NCBI GenBank assembly: GCA_958446835.1
Contig: CAUCXT010000015.1
Coordinates: 1 to 64,000 of the forward strand
Length of the DNA stretch: 64,000 nucleotides
Source of the DNA: an uncultured Eubacterium sp.
GTDB taxonomy: Bacteria; Bacillota; Clostridia; Lachnospirales; Lachnospiraceae
Direction: 5' to 3'
A program made the translations under genes and the position numbers. Numbering within the stretch: position 1 is the stretch's first letter; every line of letters begins with the position of its first letter. Under the pieces are notes generated by a model. The model saw only the letters and a list, made by a program, of their open reading frames with translations, had not been told where the DNA came from and did no database searches. Shown piece by piece: positions 25,485 through 33,865 of this stretch.

Positions 25485-26645
25485 TTAATTGATTGCTGTC
25501 ACTCTGGCACGTTCTGCCTTTACAGCATAGAGCTTATCATCCGCCATTTTGATAATTGTATCCGATGTCTCGCTGCTGTCAAAAGATGTATAAAATCCTA
25601 CAGCAACTGAAAGAGTGTATTTTTTCTTCTGCTCATCACATATCTGTTTCAGCCTTTCATTTATCGCCTCACCTATGCTCTCTCTATCGAAAAAACATTC
25701 TCCGGATTTTAGCATAAGGAATTCATCACCGCCATAACGCGCACAAAAGAGCTTATTCTGAAGTGCTACCTGCTCTACTGCCTGTCCGATGCACACGATA
25801 GCCGAATCACCCTCTATATGACCATAGGTATCATTTATCATCTTAAATTTATTTCCATCAACCATAAACACTGTAAAAGGATTTTCCTTCGATGTATATT
25901 GCATTTTTTCTTCTATGTACATCATGGCGCGGCGTCTGTTATTCACGCCGGTGAGCGAATCATTGTAAATCATATCCTTCTGCCCTGAAACAAACACAAT
26001 ATAATATGCCGCTGCTACCGCCGGTGCCAGTATAGGCATTCCGGAAAGCCATATCTGCAGCACGGACGCGATAAGCGGAAAGTATATAAATGAACCATAA
26101 TTAAGATATCTTTTTCTCTTTAAAGAACTCTTTTCGTGAAATCCTCTGTAATATGCCGTCACTGTCGAAGCCACATCATACACAAGCGGAGTAACAGACA
26201 CGAACATAAACATAGGTCCACGCACATATTCATTCTCATTATTTATATAGAAAGCCCACCCTGTAAATGGTGAAGATATACACAGAACAATTACAATAAT
26301 TATAGGAATATATGTAATCACCCTGAACTTTTTCCTCATAAAGTCCTTGTTAACACACAGCTGGACATATATAAACCAATAAAATGACGAAAAATCACGG
26401 CATGTCAATGAAATTATATTTGCCGCGTAATCTATGCCTCTTAAATAAAACAGGTCTGCATTCTCTGTTATAAGACCTGTAAGCCCGGCAATCATAAATA
26501 TAATATAACTCCACAGCGATCTTTTGAGCATCCTTACCTCAAGCTCACTACCTGAGTCTGTTGTAATATTCTGCTTTATAACCCCTACAATGATTATACA
26601 GAATATATCAACCATAATATATGTTATAAGCATTCTATAATCCAT
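25485..26645 (-). CDS. membrane diguanylate cyclase (GGDEF)
   Basis: This is a 386-residue protein that makes c-di-GMP from two GTP. Six or seven hydrophobic helices fill residues 1-220. The GGDEF domain follows, beginning at DSLTGVNNRRR (about 229), with metal-binding Asp in VDGNKFKMIND and the intact active site YGGDEF at about 304-309. The residues before GGDEF do not form the RxxD inhibitory site, so product inhibition is probably absent. It is a single gene, convergent with the AraC gene 24 bp away. No c-di-GMP riboswitch was noticed in the window. Confidence 0.93.
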   Translation of the reverse strand: MDYRMLITYIMVDIFCIIIVGVIKQNITTDSGSELEVRMLKRSLWSYIIFMIAGLTGLITENADLFYLRGIDYAANIISLTCRDFSSFYWFIYVQLCVNKDFMRKKFRVITYIPIIIVIVLCISSPFTGWAFYINNENEYVRGPMFMFVSVTPLVYDVASTVTAYYRGFHEKSSLKRKRYLNYGSFIYFPLIASVLQIWLSGMPILAPAVAAAYYIVFVSGQKDMIYNDSLTGVNNRRRAMMYIEEKMQYTSKENPFTVFMVDGNKFKMINDTYGHIEGDSAIVCIGQAVEQVALQNKLFCARYGGDEFLMLKSGECFFDRESIGEAINERLKQICDEQKKKYTLSVAVGFYTSFDSSETSDTIIKMADDKLYAVKAERARVTAIN

Positions 26646-26837
26646 CTGACCGGTTCCTCGCTTTTTTATAATTCAGGTGACTACCTGTTATATAGCTCAT
26701 TTTACCAAAATGAATATTACAAATATATTACAAAATAAAAATTTTTTTATCCAAACAAATTATCTATACTTATACCTCTTAGTTCATAATATCCTTTTTA
26801 ACAATTATTATCAATAAAAAATAATCTTTGACACAAA

Positions 26838-26896
26838 AAGGTTCTGTAATTCAATATGCGTCAAAGCCATCAAACACATAAATCTTACAGAACCTT
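26838..26896 (-). terminator. terminator-like hairpin after MetE-like gene
   Basis: Perfect 12-base arms (AAGGTTCTGTAA and TTACAGAACCTT) lie 35 bases apart, with T residues after the stem on the minus strand. It sits just after the stop codon of the MetE-like gene. The long loop is unusual for a terminator. Confidence 0.6.
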
Positions 26897-26919
26897 AATA
26901 CTACTAAATTACTATTATC

Positions 26920-28038
26920 TTATTTCCACACCTCTTCTGCAATCTCCCTCACAAGCGCCAGCTTCGCCCACTGCTGTTCATCAGTAAGCTTATTGCCAAT
27001 CTCACATGAAGCAAAGCCGCACTGAGGGCTTAAGCACAATCTGTCAAGCGGTATGTATTTTGCCGCCTCATGTATTCTCGCAATGACAGCCTGCTTATCC
27101 TCAAGCTCCGGCTTCTTGGTCGTTATAAGACCAAGCACAACCTTCTTGTCGCCGTTCACATTCGCAAGCGGCTCAAAACCTCCGCTTCTCTCATCGTCAA
27201 ATTCAAGATAATATGCGTCGACATTCTCCTGCTCAAAAAGCACCTTCGCTACATCGTTGTACGCACCGCTGCTAGCATAGGTTGAGTGGAAATTTCCACG
27301 GCATACATGCGTCGCAACCGTCATGTCCTCCGGCACATCCTCTATCGCAAGGTTATTTATCCTCACAAACAGCTCCTGCACCTTCAAAAGTCCCTCATCA
27401 TCGGTATCAAAGAACATCTTAGCCATCGGGTCAACCAACATTCCCCATGAGCAGTCATCAAGCTGGAGATTTCTGCAGCCTGCCGCATAGAGGTCGGCAA
27501 TCACCTTCTTGTAGCCTGCCGCAATGTCCTTGACAAGCTCCTCATTATCAGAATAATACTTCGCCGTGTTCTCAGCCGCAAAAGGAAGAATCATCTGCTC
27601 AAGGAACTGTGCCGGCGCAGGTATTGTCTGCTTCGCCACTGTGTCCTCGTCCTCGAACTGCTTCACGAACTTAAAGTGTTCCACGAACGGATGAACGCCG
27701 CTCATGCCAACCTTGCCTGTCAGATATGTATCATCAATCATTGCCTGCTCACCATGGAACGGAAGCCCTGTATTTGTCTTAGAGTGTCCAACACCGTCAA
27801 AAGCCCACATAAAATCAAGGTGCCATGTAGCACGTCTGAACTCTCCGTCCGTTATAACATGATATCCCGCTTTTTTCTGCTCAGCCACAAGCTCTGTAAT
27901 ACATTCATCCTCAACGCTCTTAAGCTGCTTTCCATCAAGCTCCCCTCTCTGAAATGCCGCACGCGCTTCCTTTAACTTCTCCGGACGCAAAAAGCTCCCG
28001 ACAAAATCGTATCTGAATGGTATATTTCTGCTCGTAAT
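26920..28038 (-). CDS. MetE-like methyltransferase (YxjG/YxjH type), ATT start
   Basis: This is a cobalamin-independent methionine synthase C-terminal-like protein, about 372 residues if started at ATT. It transfers a methyl group to homocysteine or a related thiol using a zinc site. LQLDDCSWG, THVCRGNFHS and LSPQCGFAS (zinc Cys) are visible. The conserved N-terminus ..FRYDFVGSFLRPEKL is encoded upstream of the first usual start codon, a TTG inside FLRP. Between that TTG and the next in-frame upstream stop there is no ATG, GTG or TTG, only an ATT at 28036-28038 behind AGGAGG. I therefore place the start at ATT. Repeat copy B begins 21 bp upstream. Confidence 0.85.
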   Translation of the reverse strand: MTSRNIPFRYDFVGSFLRPEKLKEARAAFQRGELDGKQLKSVEDECITELVAEQKKAGYHVITDGEFRRATWHLDFMWAFDGVGHSKTNTGLPFHGEQAMIDDTYLTGKVGMSGVHPFVEHFKFVKQFEDEDTVAKQTIPAPAQFLEQMILPFAAENTAKYYSDNEELVKDIAAGYKKVIADLYAAGCRNLQLDDCSWGMLVDPMAKMFFDTDDEGLLKVQELFVRINNLAIEDVPEDMTVATHVCRGNFHSTYASSGAYNDVAKVLFEQENVDAYYLEFDDERSGGFEPLANVNGDKKVVLGLITTKKPELEDKQAVIARIHEAAKYIPLDRLCLSPQCGFASCEIGNKLTDEQQWAKLALVREIAEEVWK

Positions 28039-28058
28039 CTTCCTCCTGATATATTGAA

Positions 28059-28377
28059 ATTAAATGATGTTGGGGGCAAAACATGCCAGCTTAATGTACT
28101 AGTGTATAACGTATTATATTTATGCATATCAGCTCCATTGTCCGAAGCAAGATGTTCTAAGAACTCTGATAAAGGTCTTCTATACGTTCGCCACCGAAGC
28201 AAAGCATACATCCTTGTATGCATTGCTTCTAAAGCAGCATCCATGCTGCTTTTGGCTAGGGGCTTAGCAGAGTTCTAAGGACATCTAAGCTTCTCCCAAA
28301 CGTCGTGATATGCATAAATATAATACGTTATACATGCTAAGTTTATAGAGCATGTTTTGACCCCCACATCATTAAAT
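28059..28377 (-). mobile_element. MITE-like fold-back element, copy B
   Basis: This is an element of about 319 bp with mirrored ends (ATTAAATGATGT at the left, ACATCATTAAAT at the right) and inner TIR blocks CAAAACATGC and GTATAACGTATTATATTT. The two hairpins are on the minus strand: hairpin 1 at 28231-28252 (9-bp stem, loop TGGA) and hairpin 2 at 28196-28229 (loop AGGA). The hairpins have the same sense as the MetE-like gene that starts 21 bp away, so its mRNA leader probably contains them. Confidence 0.88.
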
Positions 28378-28504
28378 ACCAATATACCAGTCATATTTTC
28401 ATTCGTAAAATATATTATAATGTCTTCTCACCATAGTTTAAAACTATGGCATTCTCTGCTCAGATATTTTTATGCATGACTTCATATATGCTTCTTTAGC
28501 ACCT

Positions 28505-29401
28505 CTATATATGCCTCTTTAGCGCCACCATATATGACACTCCATACCTGCTGAGCGCCGCATCCTTACGCGTCACAACACCTATGCGCATGGTGCAGTC
28601 TGAGACAAGCGGCTTTGCGATGATATTCTCACCGTTAAGCTCCGCGTCAAGCACACCCGAACATACCGTGAACCCATTAAGACCGATAAGCAGGTTAAAA
28701 AGTGTCGCCCTGTCACGCACCATTATATTCTTCGGAAGCTCCAGCATACTCAAAAATTCCTCCGAAAAATAGAATGAATTATGCTGTCCCTGCTCAAATA
28801 CCAGATAAGGATATGGCAGCAAATCCTGTACGGTCAGCCTGTCCATGCCTGCAAGTGGGTGTCTGTTCGATATGAACACATGTGGCTTGGCTTCGAACAA
28901 TTCCTGAAATCGTAAATCGCTCTTTGCAATCAGCTTGCTAAGCACTGCCTCGTTCTGTTCGCTCAGGTAAAGTATTCCAATCTCACTTCTCCCAACTGAT
29001 ACATCATCTATTATCTCATAGGTCTGTGTCTCCCTGAGCGTGAAGCTGTACGCGTCCGCATCATACTCCCTTATCACATCGACAAATGCATTTACAGCAA
29101 AAGAATAGTGCTGGCACGATACCGAAAAGTGAGGCTTAAGATGTCTCTCCCCCTTGAAATGCTCGGTCATGACATCCATCTGCTCCAATATCTGCCTAGC
29201 GTAGGATAAAAGCGCCTCTCCATCCCTTGTAAGCTCCACTCCCTTATTCGTTCTTGTAAATGCAGTTATTCCCATTTCCCTCTCTACGCTCTGAATCGCC
29301 GCTGTGAGGCTTGGCTGTGAGATAAAAAGCTTTTCCGCTGCGTCTGTTATGTTTTTACATTCTGCAACCATAACTATATATTTTAACTGCTGTAATGTCA
29401 T
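28505..29401 (-). CDS. LysR family transcriptional regulator
   Basis: This is a 298-residue LysR regulator. The N-terminal winged helix-turn-helix (MTLQQLKYIVMVAECKNITDAAEKLFISQPSLTAAI) is followed by the periplasmic-binding-like effector domain from about residue 90. GGAGG precedes the ATG by six bases. It is 69 bp behind the GH32 gene on the same strand and upstream of repeat B and the MetE-like gene. It may regulate sulfur/methionine genes, as LysR proteins of this kind often do, or simply be an independent unit. The target is unknown. Confidence 0.9.
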   Translation of the reverse strand: MTLQQLKYIVMVAECKNITDAAEKLFISQPSLTAAIQSVEREMGITAFTRTNKGVELTRDGEALLSYARQILEQMDVMTEHFKGERHLKPHFSVSCQHYSFAVNAFVDVIREYDADAYSFTLRETQTYEIIDDVSVGRSEIGILYLSEQNEAVLSKLIAKSDLRFQELFEAKPHVFISNRHPLAGMDRLTVQDLLPYPYLVFEQGQHNSFYFSEEFLSMLELPKNIMVRDRATLFNLLIGLNGFTVCSGVLDAELNGENIIAKPLVSDCTMRIGVVTRKDAALSRYGVSYMVALKRHI

Positions 29402-29470
29402 TGTGCGCCTCCATGCATACGTTATCGTTAGATTCTTCTATGGTAAAGCTTCGGGTGTCAAGCTATGCCC

Positions 29471-30790
29471 CTAGGCATTGCGGTGTGAATCCGTGTAAAG
29501 TACATTTGTGATTACATATTGTCCGTCATTTACAAAAATTTCAATGAGATTCTTTTCTATAAATATTTCAAGCTCACATTTATCCCCGACATAAGGCGTT
29601 CTGCATTTTGTATGCATTTCCACGCCCTCAGGCACGCGTCCTGCTCTGTCCGTGCACACACATCCATCCTTAAGTTCGATGTAAACATCCGCAGGCTCAA
29701 CACTCTGTCCCTCAGACAGCTCTATGGTGACGCGGTGTCTGCCCTCCTTCGTCCACTCAGTATATCCATCAAGGTTTACCTCATACTCAGCGCTTGAAAA
29801 ATATTCCCTGACCTTCGGGTGCACCGATGTGTAAATGTGACCATCGCGCAGTGTCACAACGCGCGGCAGACACATCATTCCGCTCCACGGACGCCCATTT
29901 GCAGCCTCATTGTCCTCTGCAGGCTGCGGCACAGGCATGCGCGCCCACGCAATCACACATCTGCGACCTTTTTCATCAAGGCAGCTCTGCGGCGCATACA
30001 AATCCATTCCATAATCAAGAAAACGCTGTTTACCCTCAAGCCTCATGCTGCCGTTCTCCGCGTCAAATGAAAGTAGCTGCATTGTGCTCTGGTTTTCAGG
30101 ATAATCCGTATCTTTAAGAATCCCTATCGGTGAAGCGATAAGAACATGCTGACCATCTATCTCAAACACATCCGGGCACTCCAATATCGTCCCGAACTGC
30201 TTATCCTGGAGCCTGTTAAGGTAAGTCCACTCTTTTCCGTCCTCACTCGTATATATGAGAAGCACACCTGTCTCCTTCTTATAGGTGCTTGCAAGGCACA
30301 TAAAATAACGCCCATCCTCTTTCCACACCTTCGGGTCGCGACATTCGTACGGATGTCCAATCTCCAAATCGGTTATCGGCGGAATAATCTGTCTTTTCCC
30401 GGCAAAATTATCAAAGCTAAAGCCGTCATCAGAGCTTATCATCGCCTGGCTCTGCTCACACAGCCCATCGACAATGCCGTGGACATTTTCTGGATTTTCC
30501 TTCTGATACCGGACTGCCGTGTAGTACAGACTCATCCTGCCGTCAATCTCAAGTGCACTCCCCGAAAATACTCCGTTTCTGTCATAGCTTTTGGTAGGAA
30601 AAAGGGCTATTCCAAGGTGCTTCCAATGGATAAGGTCATCACTCACCGCATGCCCCCAATGCATCGTCCCCCACATAGGAGCACAGGGAAAATACTGATA
30701 AAACAGATGATATTTCCCCTTATAATAAATAAACCCATTCGGGTCATTAATCCAATCTCCCGGTGCCTTTAAATGAAGAATATTTTCCAT
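29471..30790 (-). CDS. GH32 sucrose/fructan hydrolase
   Basis: This is a 439-residue glycoside hydrolase family 32 enzyme (sucrose-6-phosphate hydrolase / beta-fructosidase). WINDPNG near residue 15 holds the nucleophilic Asp. FRDPK-like ECRDPKVW is the transition-state stabiliser region, and ECPD holds the acid/base Glu. A C-terminal beta-sandwich follows. It has no signal peptide, so it acts inside the cell on sucrose, sucrose-6-phosphate or imported short fructans. ATG 30790 has AAAGGAG upstream; a longer ORF start at 30865 lacks one. No sugar transporter lies next to it here, so uptake must be encoded elsewhere. Confidence 0.92.
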   Translation of the reverse strand: MENILHLKAPGDWINDPNGFIYYKGKYHLFYQYFPCAPMWGTMHWGHAVSDDLIHWKHLGIALFPTKSYDRNGVFSGSALEIDGRMSLYYTAVRYQKENPENVHGIVDGLCEQSQAMISSDDGFSFDNFAGKRQIIPPITDLEIGHPYECRDPKVWKEDGRYFMCLASTYKKETGVLLIYTSEDGKEWTYLNRLQDKQFGTILECPDVFEIDGQHVLIASPIGILKDTDYPENQSTMQLLSFDAENGSMRLEGKQRFLDYGMDLYAPQSCLDEKGRRCVIAWARMPVPQPAEDNEAANGRPWSGMMCLPRVVTLRDGHIYTSVHPKVREYFSSAEYEVNLDGYTEWTKEGRHRVTIELSEGQSVEPADVYIELKDGCVCTDRAGRVPEGVEMHTKCRTPYVGDKCELEIFIEKNLIEIFVNDGQYVITNVLYTDSHRNA

Positions 30791-30819
30791 AAAGTATGCT
30801 CCTTTCACAACAATATATA

Positions 30820-30873
30820 ATAGATAATTGCACAACGTACGGCTGATACAAACAGAGTTTCGCAATTATCTAT
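30820..30873. repeat. 12-bp perfect inverted repeat at gene junction
   Basis: The arms ATAGATAATTGC (30820-30831) and GCAATTATCTAT (30862-30873) are perfectly complementary with a 30-base loop. The right arm overlaps the stop codon of the ATC hydrolase gene; the left arm lies 30 bp before the GH32 start. There is no T-run, so it is more likely an operator or mRNA stability stem than a terminator. Confidence 0.7.
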
Positions 30874-31501
30874 GTTTCTTCTTATACCCGCAATCGCAGT
30901 ACGGTCCGCCCGAAGCAAGTGTATATTCCCTCACAAAATCGGTAACTCCGCCTGCCTCACTCATCGTGTAATCAAGCCTGCACATTGCCGGTATGAGTTT
31001 CTCAAGTCCAAGCTCCCTCATAAGCGTACATATACCGCAGGTTGTAAAACGCGCCTCATATCCGCTTCCATCGGCATATTCATAAAAATCCATGTTCCAC
31101 GAATAAGGATTCCTGTCACCTGCCTTGAGCTTTGCTGTAGCCTTCATTCCGCTTATGTCGGACTCTGAATATTTTTTCTTACCGCTCATCCTGCAGAACC
31201 ACTTCATTGCCCCTGTCATCATGGACTTTCTGTAGTACTCCGTCGCATCCTCAACGCTCGGAAGTTTTGGCATATTGAGGAAAAAAGCGGACAGCATTGC
31301 ACAATTTACAATGTTCATCTTAAATCTGTCTGCCTTCTCAAATTCAGTCAGCTTCCCTATAAGCTCCTTGTACTTCTTTTTCGCGGACGCAGTGATTTTA
31401 CGCCCTTCAGCCTCATCATACTTTAAGACCTCTGTGAGATTCTTTCGAAAATTTTTGCCAAAAACAATCCACATTCCCATCGGCATACCCGCATACCTCA
31501 T
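30866..31501 (-). CDS. L-2-amino-thiazoline-4-carboxylate hydrolase family protein
   Basis: This protein of about 211 residues resembles the ATC hydrolase family, known for ring opening of L-2-amino-thiazoline-4-carboxylic acid to L-cysteine derivatives and widespread in Clostridia with often unknown roles. The C-terminal TTCGICTLMRELGLEKLIPAMCRLDYTMSEAGG with clustered cysteines and the final YCDCGY are the family hallmarks. Many anaerobe members probably act on other substrates. ATG 31501 has GGGAGG upstream; a start at 31549 would add 16 unconserved residues. It is upstream of GH32 on the same strand but has its own context. Confidence 0.78.
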   Translation of the reverse strand: MRYAGMPMGMWIVFGKNFRKNLTEVLKYDEAEGRKITASAKKKYKELIGKLTEFEKADRFKMNIVNCAMLSAFFLNMPKLPSVEDATEYYRKSMMTGAMKWFCRMSGKKKYSESDISGMKATAKLKAGDRNPYSWNMDFYEYADGSGYEARFTTCGICTLMRELGLEKLIPAMCRLDYTMSEAGGVTDFVREYTLASGGPYCDCGYKKKHR

Positions 31502-31719
31502 ATAAATCCCGCCTCCCTTTTTTTGATTCGGGTGCCATAACCTGCACATTTAATCTTTAGATGTATAACGTATATATAGCATGTTCTGGCATTCGAATCT
31601 ATTATGTAACTGTAGCGTAGTTATATTAAATTACCGCACGCCCGATAACTAAGTGCAGTTAGTCAAATATAACTTCTATAACCACAATTTTACTCCATAA
31701 TATTCCAAAATAAAAGTAG

Positions 31720-32604
31720 CTAATTGTACATTCCCTCAACAAACCCTATAAATTCCTTGGCGACATGTGAGAGCGTGTGCTTCTTATTCCATATAAGCGC
31801 ATAGGAAGCATAGGCGTCCGGGTGGTCTACCTGCCTTACGCACACATCATCGCCATGCACAAGCGAAGCTATGGACTCCGGATAAATTGATATCCCGACA
31901 CCGTGCAGACTGAGCTCGTATGCATTCATCATGTGCGCAATCCTTCCTCTTATCACCGGTGTGCCTCCTGTCTTGGAAAACCACTTGTCTATCTCGCCCT
32001 TCCGCGATTCTCTGGAAGGAATGAGCAAATCATAGGGCAGAAGCTCCTCCGGCTTCACAGCGGCGTTGTCCTGCGAATACAGTGCGTGACCTTTAGGTAT
32101 CACCGCAACCCACGGCTCGTCATAGACGGGGAGCACATGAAACTCCTCCGTGTTGTACGGTGCCGTAATCATCGCCACCTCACACAGCCCCTTTGTGACA
32201 CGGCTGTTAACGTCATCGGTGTTTCCATTCCAGAGATTATACTGGACATTAGGGTGCTTCTTTCTGAATGCGGAAATCCACTCGGCAAAAAAACGTGGTG
32301 CGCACCCTTCCACCGAAGCGATATAGAGCGTTCCGGTAAGTCCCTCGCGCATCTCACGCACTTCCTCCTCCGATTTGCTCACCAGGTCAAGTATCTGCGA
32401 GGCATACTGCAAAAACAGCTCCCCCTCCTCCGTGAGTGTAACCTTATGCGGCGAGCGCACAAAAAGCTCCGTCCCCAGCTCCTCCTCCAAATCCTGAATC
32501 TGTCGGCTGAGCGGCGGCTGTGCAATCGCAAGCTTCTCCGCCGCCCTTGTAAAATTCTTCTCCTCCGCCACCGCCTTAAAATACCTTATATGTCTGAGCT
32601 CCAT
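31720..32604 (-). CDS. LysR family transcriptional regulator
   Basis: This is a 294-residue regulator with the very typical LysR N-terminus MELRHIRYFKAVAEEKNFTRAAEKLAIAQPPLSRQI. The effector-binding domain follows from about residue 90. It resembles the CynR/CatR-like group. It is separated from the ATC hydrolase gene by 218 bp on the same strand and from the small RNA unit by about 200 bp on the other side, so it is not clearly in an operon. Its target and ligand are unknown. A degenerate piece of the MITE arm may lie downstream near 31562-31591. Confidence 0.9.
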   Translation of the reverse strand: MELRHIRYFKAVAEEKNFTRAAEKLAIAQPPLSRQIQDLEEELGTELFVRSPHKVTLTEEGELFLQYASQILDLVSKSEEEVREMREGLTGTLYIASVEGCAPRFFAEWISAFRKKHPNVQYNLWNGNTDDVNSRVTKGLCEVAMITAPYNTEEFHVLPVYDEPWVAVIPKGHALYSQDNAAVKPEELLPYDLLIPSRESRKGEIDKWFSKTGGTPVIRGRIAHMMNAYELSLHGVGISIYPESIASLVHGDDVCVRQVDHPDAYASYALIWNKKHTLSHVAKEFIGFVEGMYN

Positions 32605-32809
32605 AAAATACCTCCCAATACCGCCATTGACGTCATTACATTAGAGACAATTATTTTCCACTTGGAACAGTTATTTTCCCTGATGTATGTCCCCATGATT
32701 CAATATACATTAAGCTTCTCAATTGCCGATGAAAATAACATGTCCATATCAGTGTACATAGCTTCATTATAATACCTTATAAGTATCACAATACATCTAT
32801 TATATGTAT

Positions 32810-32838
32810 TTCACATTGTAAATACAAGGTGGTATATT
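32810..32838 (+). promoter_or_regulatory. promoter of small RNA / small ORF unit
   Basis: -35 TTCACA (32810-32815), a 17-bp spacer and -10 TATATT (32833-32838) on the plus strand. It reads into the 23-codon ORF and the folded RNA, and the unit ends at the terminator at 33105-33160. Confidence 0.6.
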
Positions 32839-32929
32839 AAAACCATCAAAGGAAAACAAAAAAGATTTCGAAATCAAAACAGAATTACACATACATATTT
32901 TAAAATCAAAGAAAGGATTGGTGATTATT

Positions 32930-33001
32930 ATGAGAAAAATATTTGAAAGAATCAGTGAATTTTTTAAGGAATACTACATGAGCTTTTCTGAGATAATCTA
33001 A
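32930..33001 (+). CDS. 23-residue amphipathic peptide
   Basis: This is a small ORF starting MRKIFERISEFFKEYY, with alternating charged and aromatic/aliphatic residues that would form an amphipathic helix. An in-frame GTG lies three codons upstream at 32921, and GAAAGGA at 32911-32917 is the nearest ribosome binding site: 12 bases from the ATG, 3 from the GTG. It could be a membrane-active peptide, a leader peptide or chance. Support comes mainly from its position inside a promoter-terminator unit. Confidence 0.45.
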   Translation: MRKIFERISEFFKEYYMSFSEII

Positions 33002-33104
33002 TTCCTGCTCTGCCGTCACCGGCATAGTCGAATCAAGGAATTTTACCGATTCGGTTTTCAGTATTAGTAGGAATTGATAAATATTTAGTTTAAAAGAAAT
33101 AATA

Positions 33105-33160
33105 AAAAATCGCCCGAACCCGGCCGAATAAGCTTCACACCCGGTTCGGACGATTTTTCT
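33105..33160 (+). terminator. rho-independent terminator of small RNA unit
   Basis: The stem AAAAATCG-CCGAACC pairs with GGTTCGG-CGATTTTT, with one opposed mismatch, and is followed by CTTTTATTTG. It is symmetric enough to work in both directions and may also end the convergent GNAT gene transcript. Confidence 0.85.
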
Positions 33161-33217
33161 TTTATTTGTTTTTCAGCATAGCAGTTTATAATCCGCAATA
33201 TATTCTTATTTATTATT

Positions 33218-33661
33218 TCACCTAATCGGATAGCTGTACCACTCATCATCCGTCTTTTCAAATCCGACTGACAAAAACATTTTCCGGCTCTGGGTGTTAA
33301 AGGAATAAATATTTGCTTTTACACAATCATAGCCCTTCTCCTTCGCCAATTTAAGCATATCACAGATACATCTGCGCCCAATATGCCTGTTCTGATATTC
33401 CTTGCAGACAACAATGCACAGCTCCTGATTATCGCGCAGTGAGACATCTCCGACCAGCTTTCCATTGTATTGAATGTAATAACATTCCCCATGTGTACTC
33501 AGAAAAGTGTACATGGATTTCAAGGTTTCCATCGTATACACATGGTCAATATTATCTACCTGCTTACACACATCCGGGTCCTGATACCACATAAATGTCT
33601 CCTCATAATCAGGATAATACGGCACAAGGACAATCTCCGAATCTATAATTCTTTCTTTCAT
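33218..33661 (-). CDS. GNAT family N-acetyltransferase
   Basis: This is a small 147-residue acetyltransferase. The central VCKEYQNRHIGRRCICDMLKLA is the acetyl-CoA binding loop (Q/RxxGxG/A region), and SFNTQSRKMFLSVGF is the usual C-terminal segment. The substrate is unknown. It resembles small Clostridia GNATs related to RimJ. The ATG has a reasonable AGGAGA-like site upstream. It is a single gene, convergent with the small RNA unit. Confidence 0.85.
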   Translation of the reverse strand: MKERIIDSEIVLVPYYPDYEETFMWYQDPDVCKQVDNIDHVYTMETLKSMYTFLSTHGECYYIQYNGKLVGDVSLRDNQELCIVVCKEYQNRHIGRRCICDMLKLAKEKGYDCVKANIYSFNTQSRKMFLSVGFEKTDDEWYSYPIR

Positions 33662-33865
33662 AATGTATGTGTCTCCTCAAACTTTCCGGTTCTTAAACTA
33701 TTCCTGATTTACCATTTTTATCAGGACTACCCATCTGCATTTCTAAAGCCATGCTCTATCCGGATATAAGACCGGACAGCAATTCTTCGCACTCTATAAG
33801 CTGCAATAATTTACCGTTGATACATTTTCTTATTATAACACATTTATATATAAAATCATATCTTT

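Larger units (their letters stand above)
32845..33160 (+). ncRNA. candidate structured small RNA unit
   Basis: This plus-strand transcript of about 315 bases lies between two minus-strand genes. After the 23-codon ORF the RNA can form a three-way junction. P1 pairs 33001-33009 with 33066-33074 (9 bp, one G-U). P2 pairs TGCCG with CGGCA (33011-33024, loop UCAC). P3 pairs CGAATC with GATTCG (33029-33053, with an inner GG/CC). The unit then ends in a strong terminator. The stop codon of the small ORF abuts P1, so translation could open the fold. No known family was recognised. Confidence 0.55.

Noticed and set aside
31562..31591. Possible fifth, strongly degenerate copy of the MITE arm (TGTATAACGTAT joined to AGCATGTTCTGGC)
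   Set aside because: Only short pieces match and their order suggests an internal deletion; too little to call without a genome-wide alignment.
31903..32772. Long plus-strand frame (289 codons) opposite the LysR gene
   Set aside because: The minus-strand LysR protein is unmistakable; the plus-strand product is basic and patternless, with no ribosome binding site.
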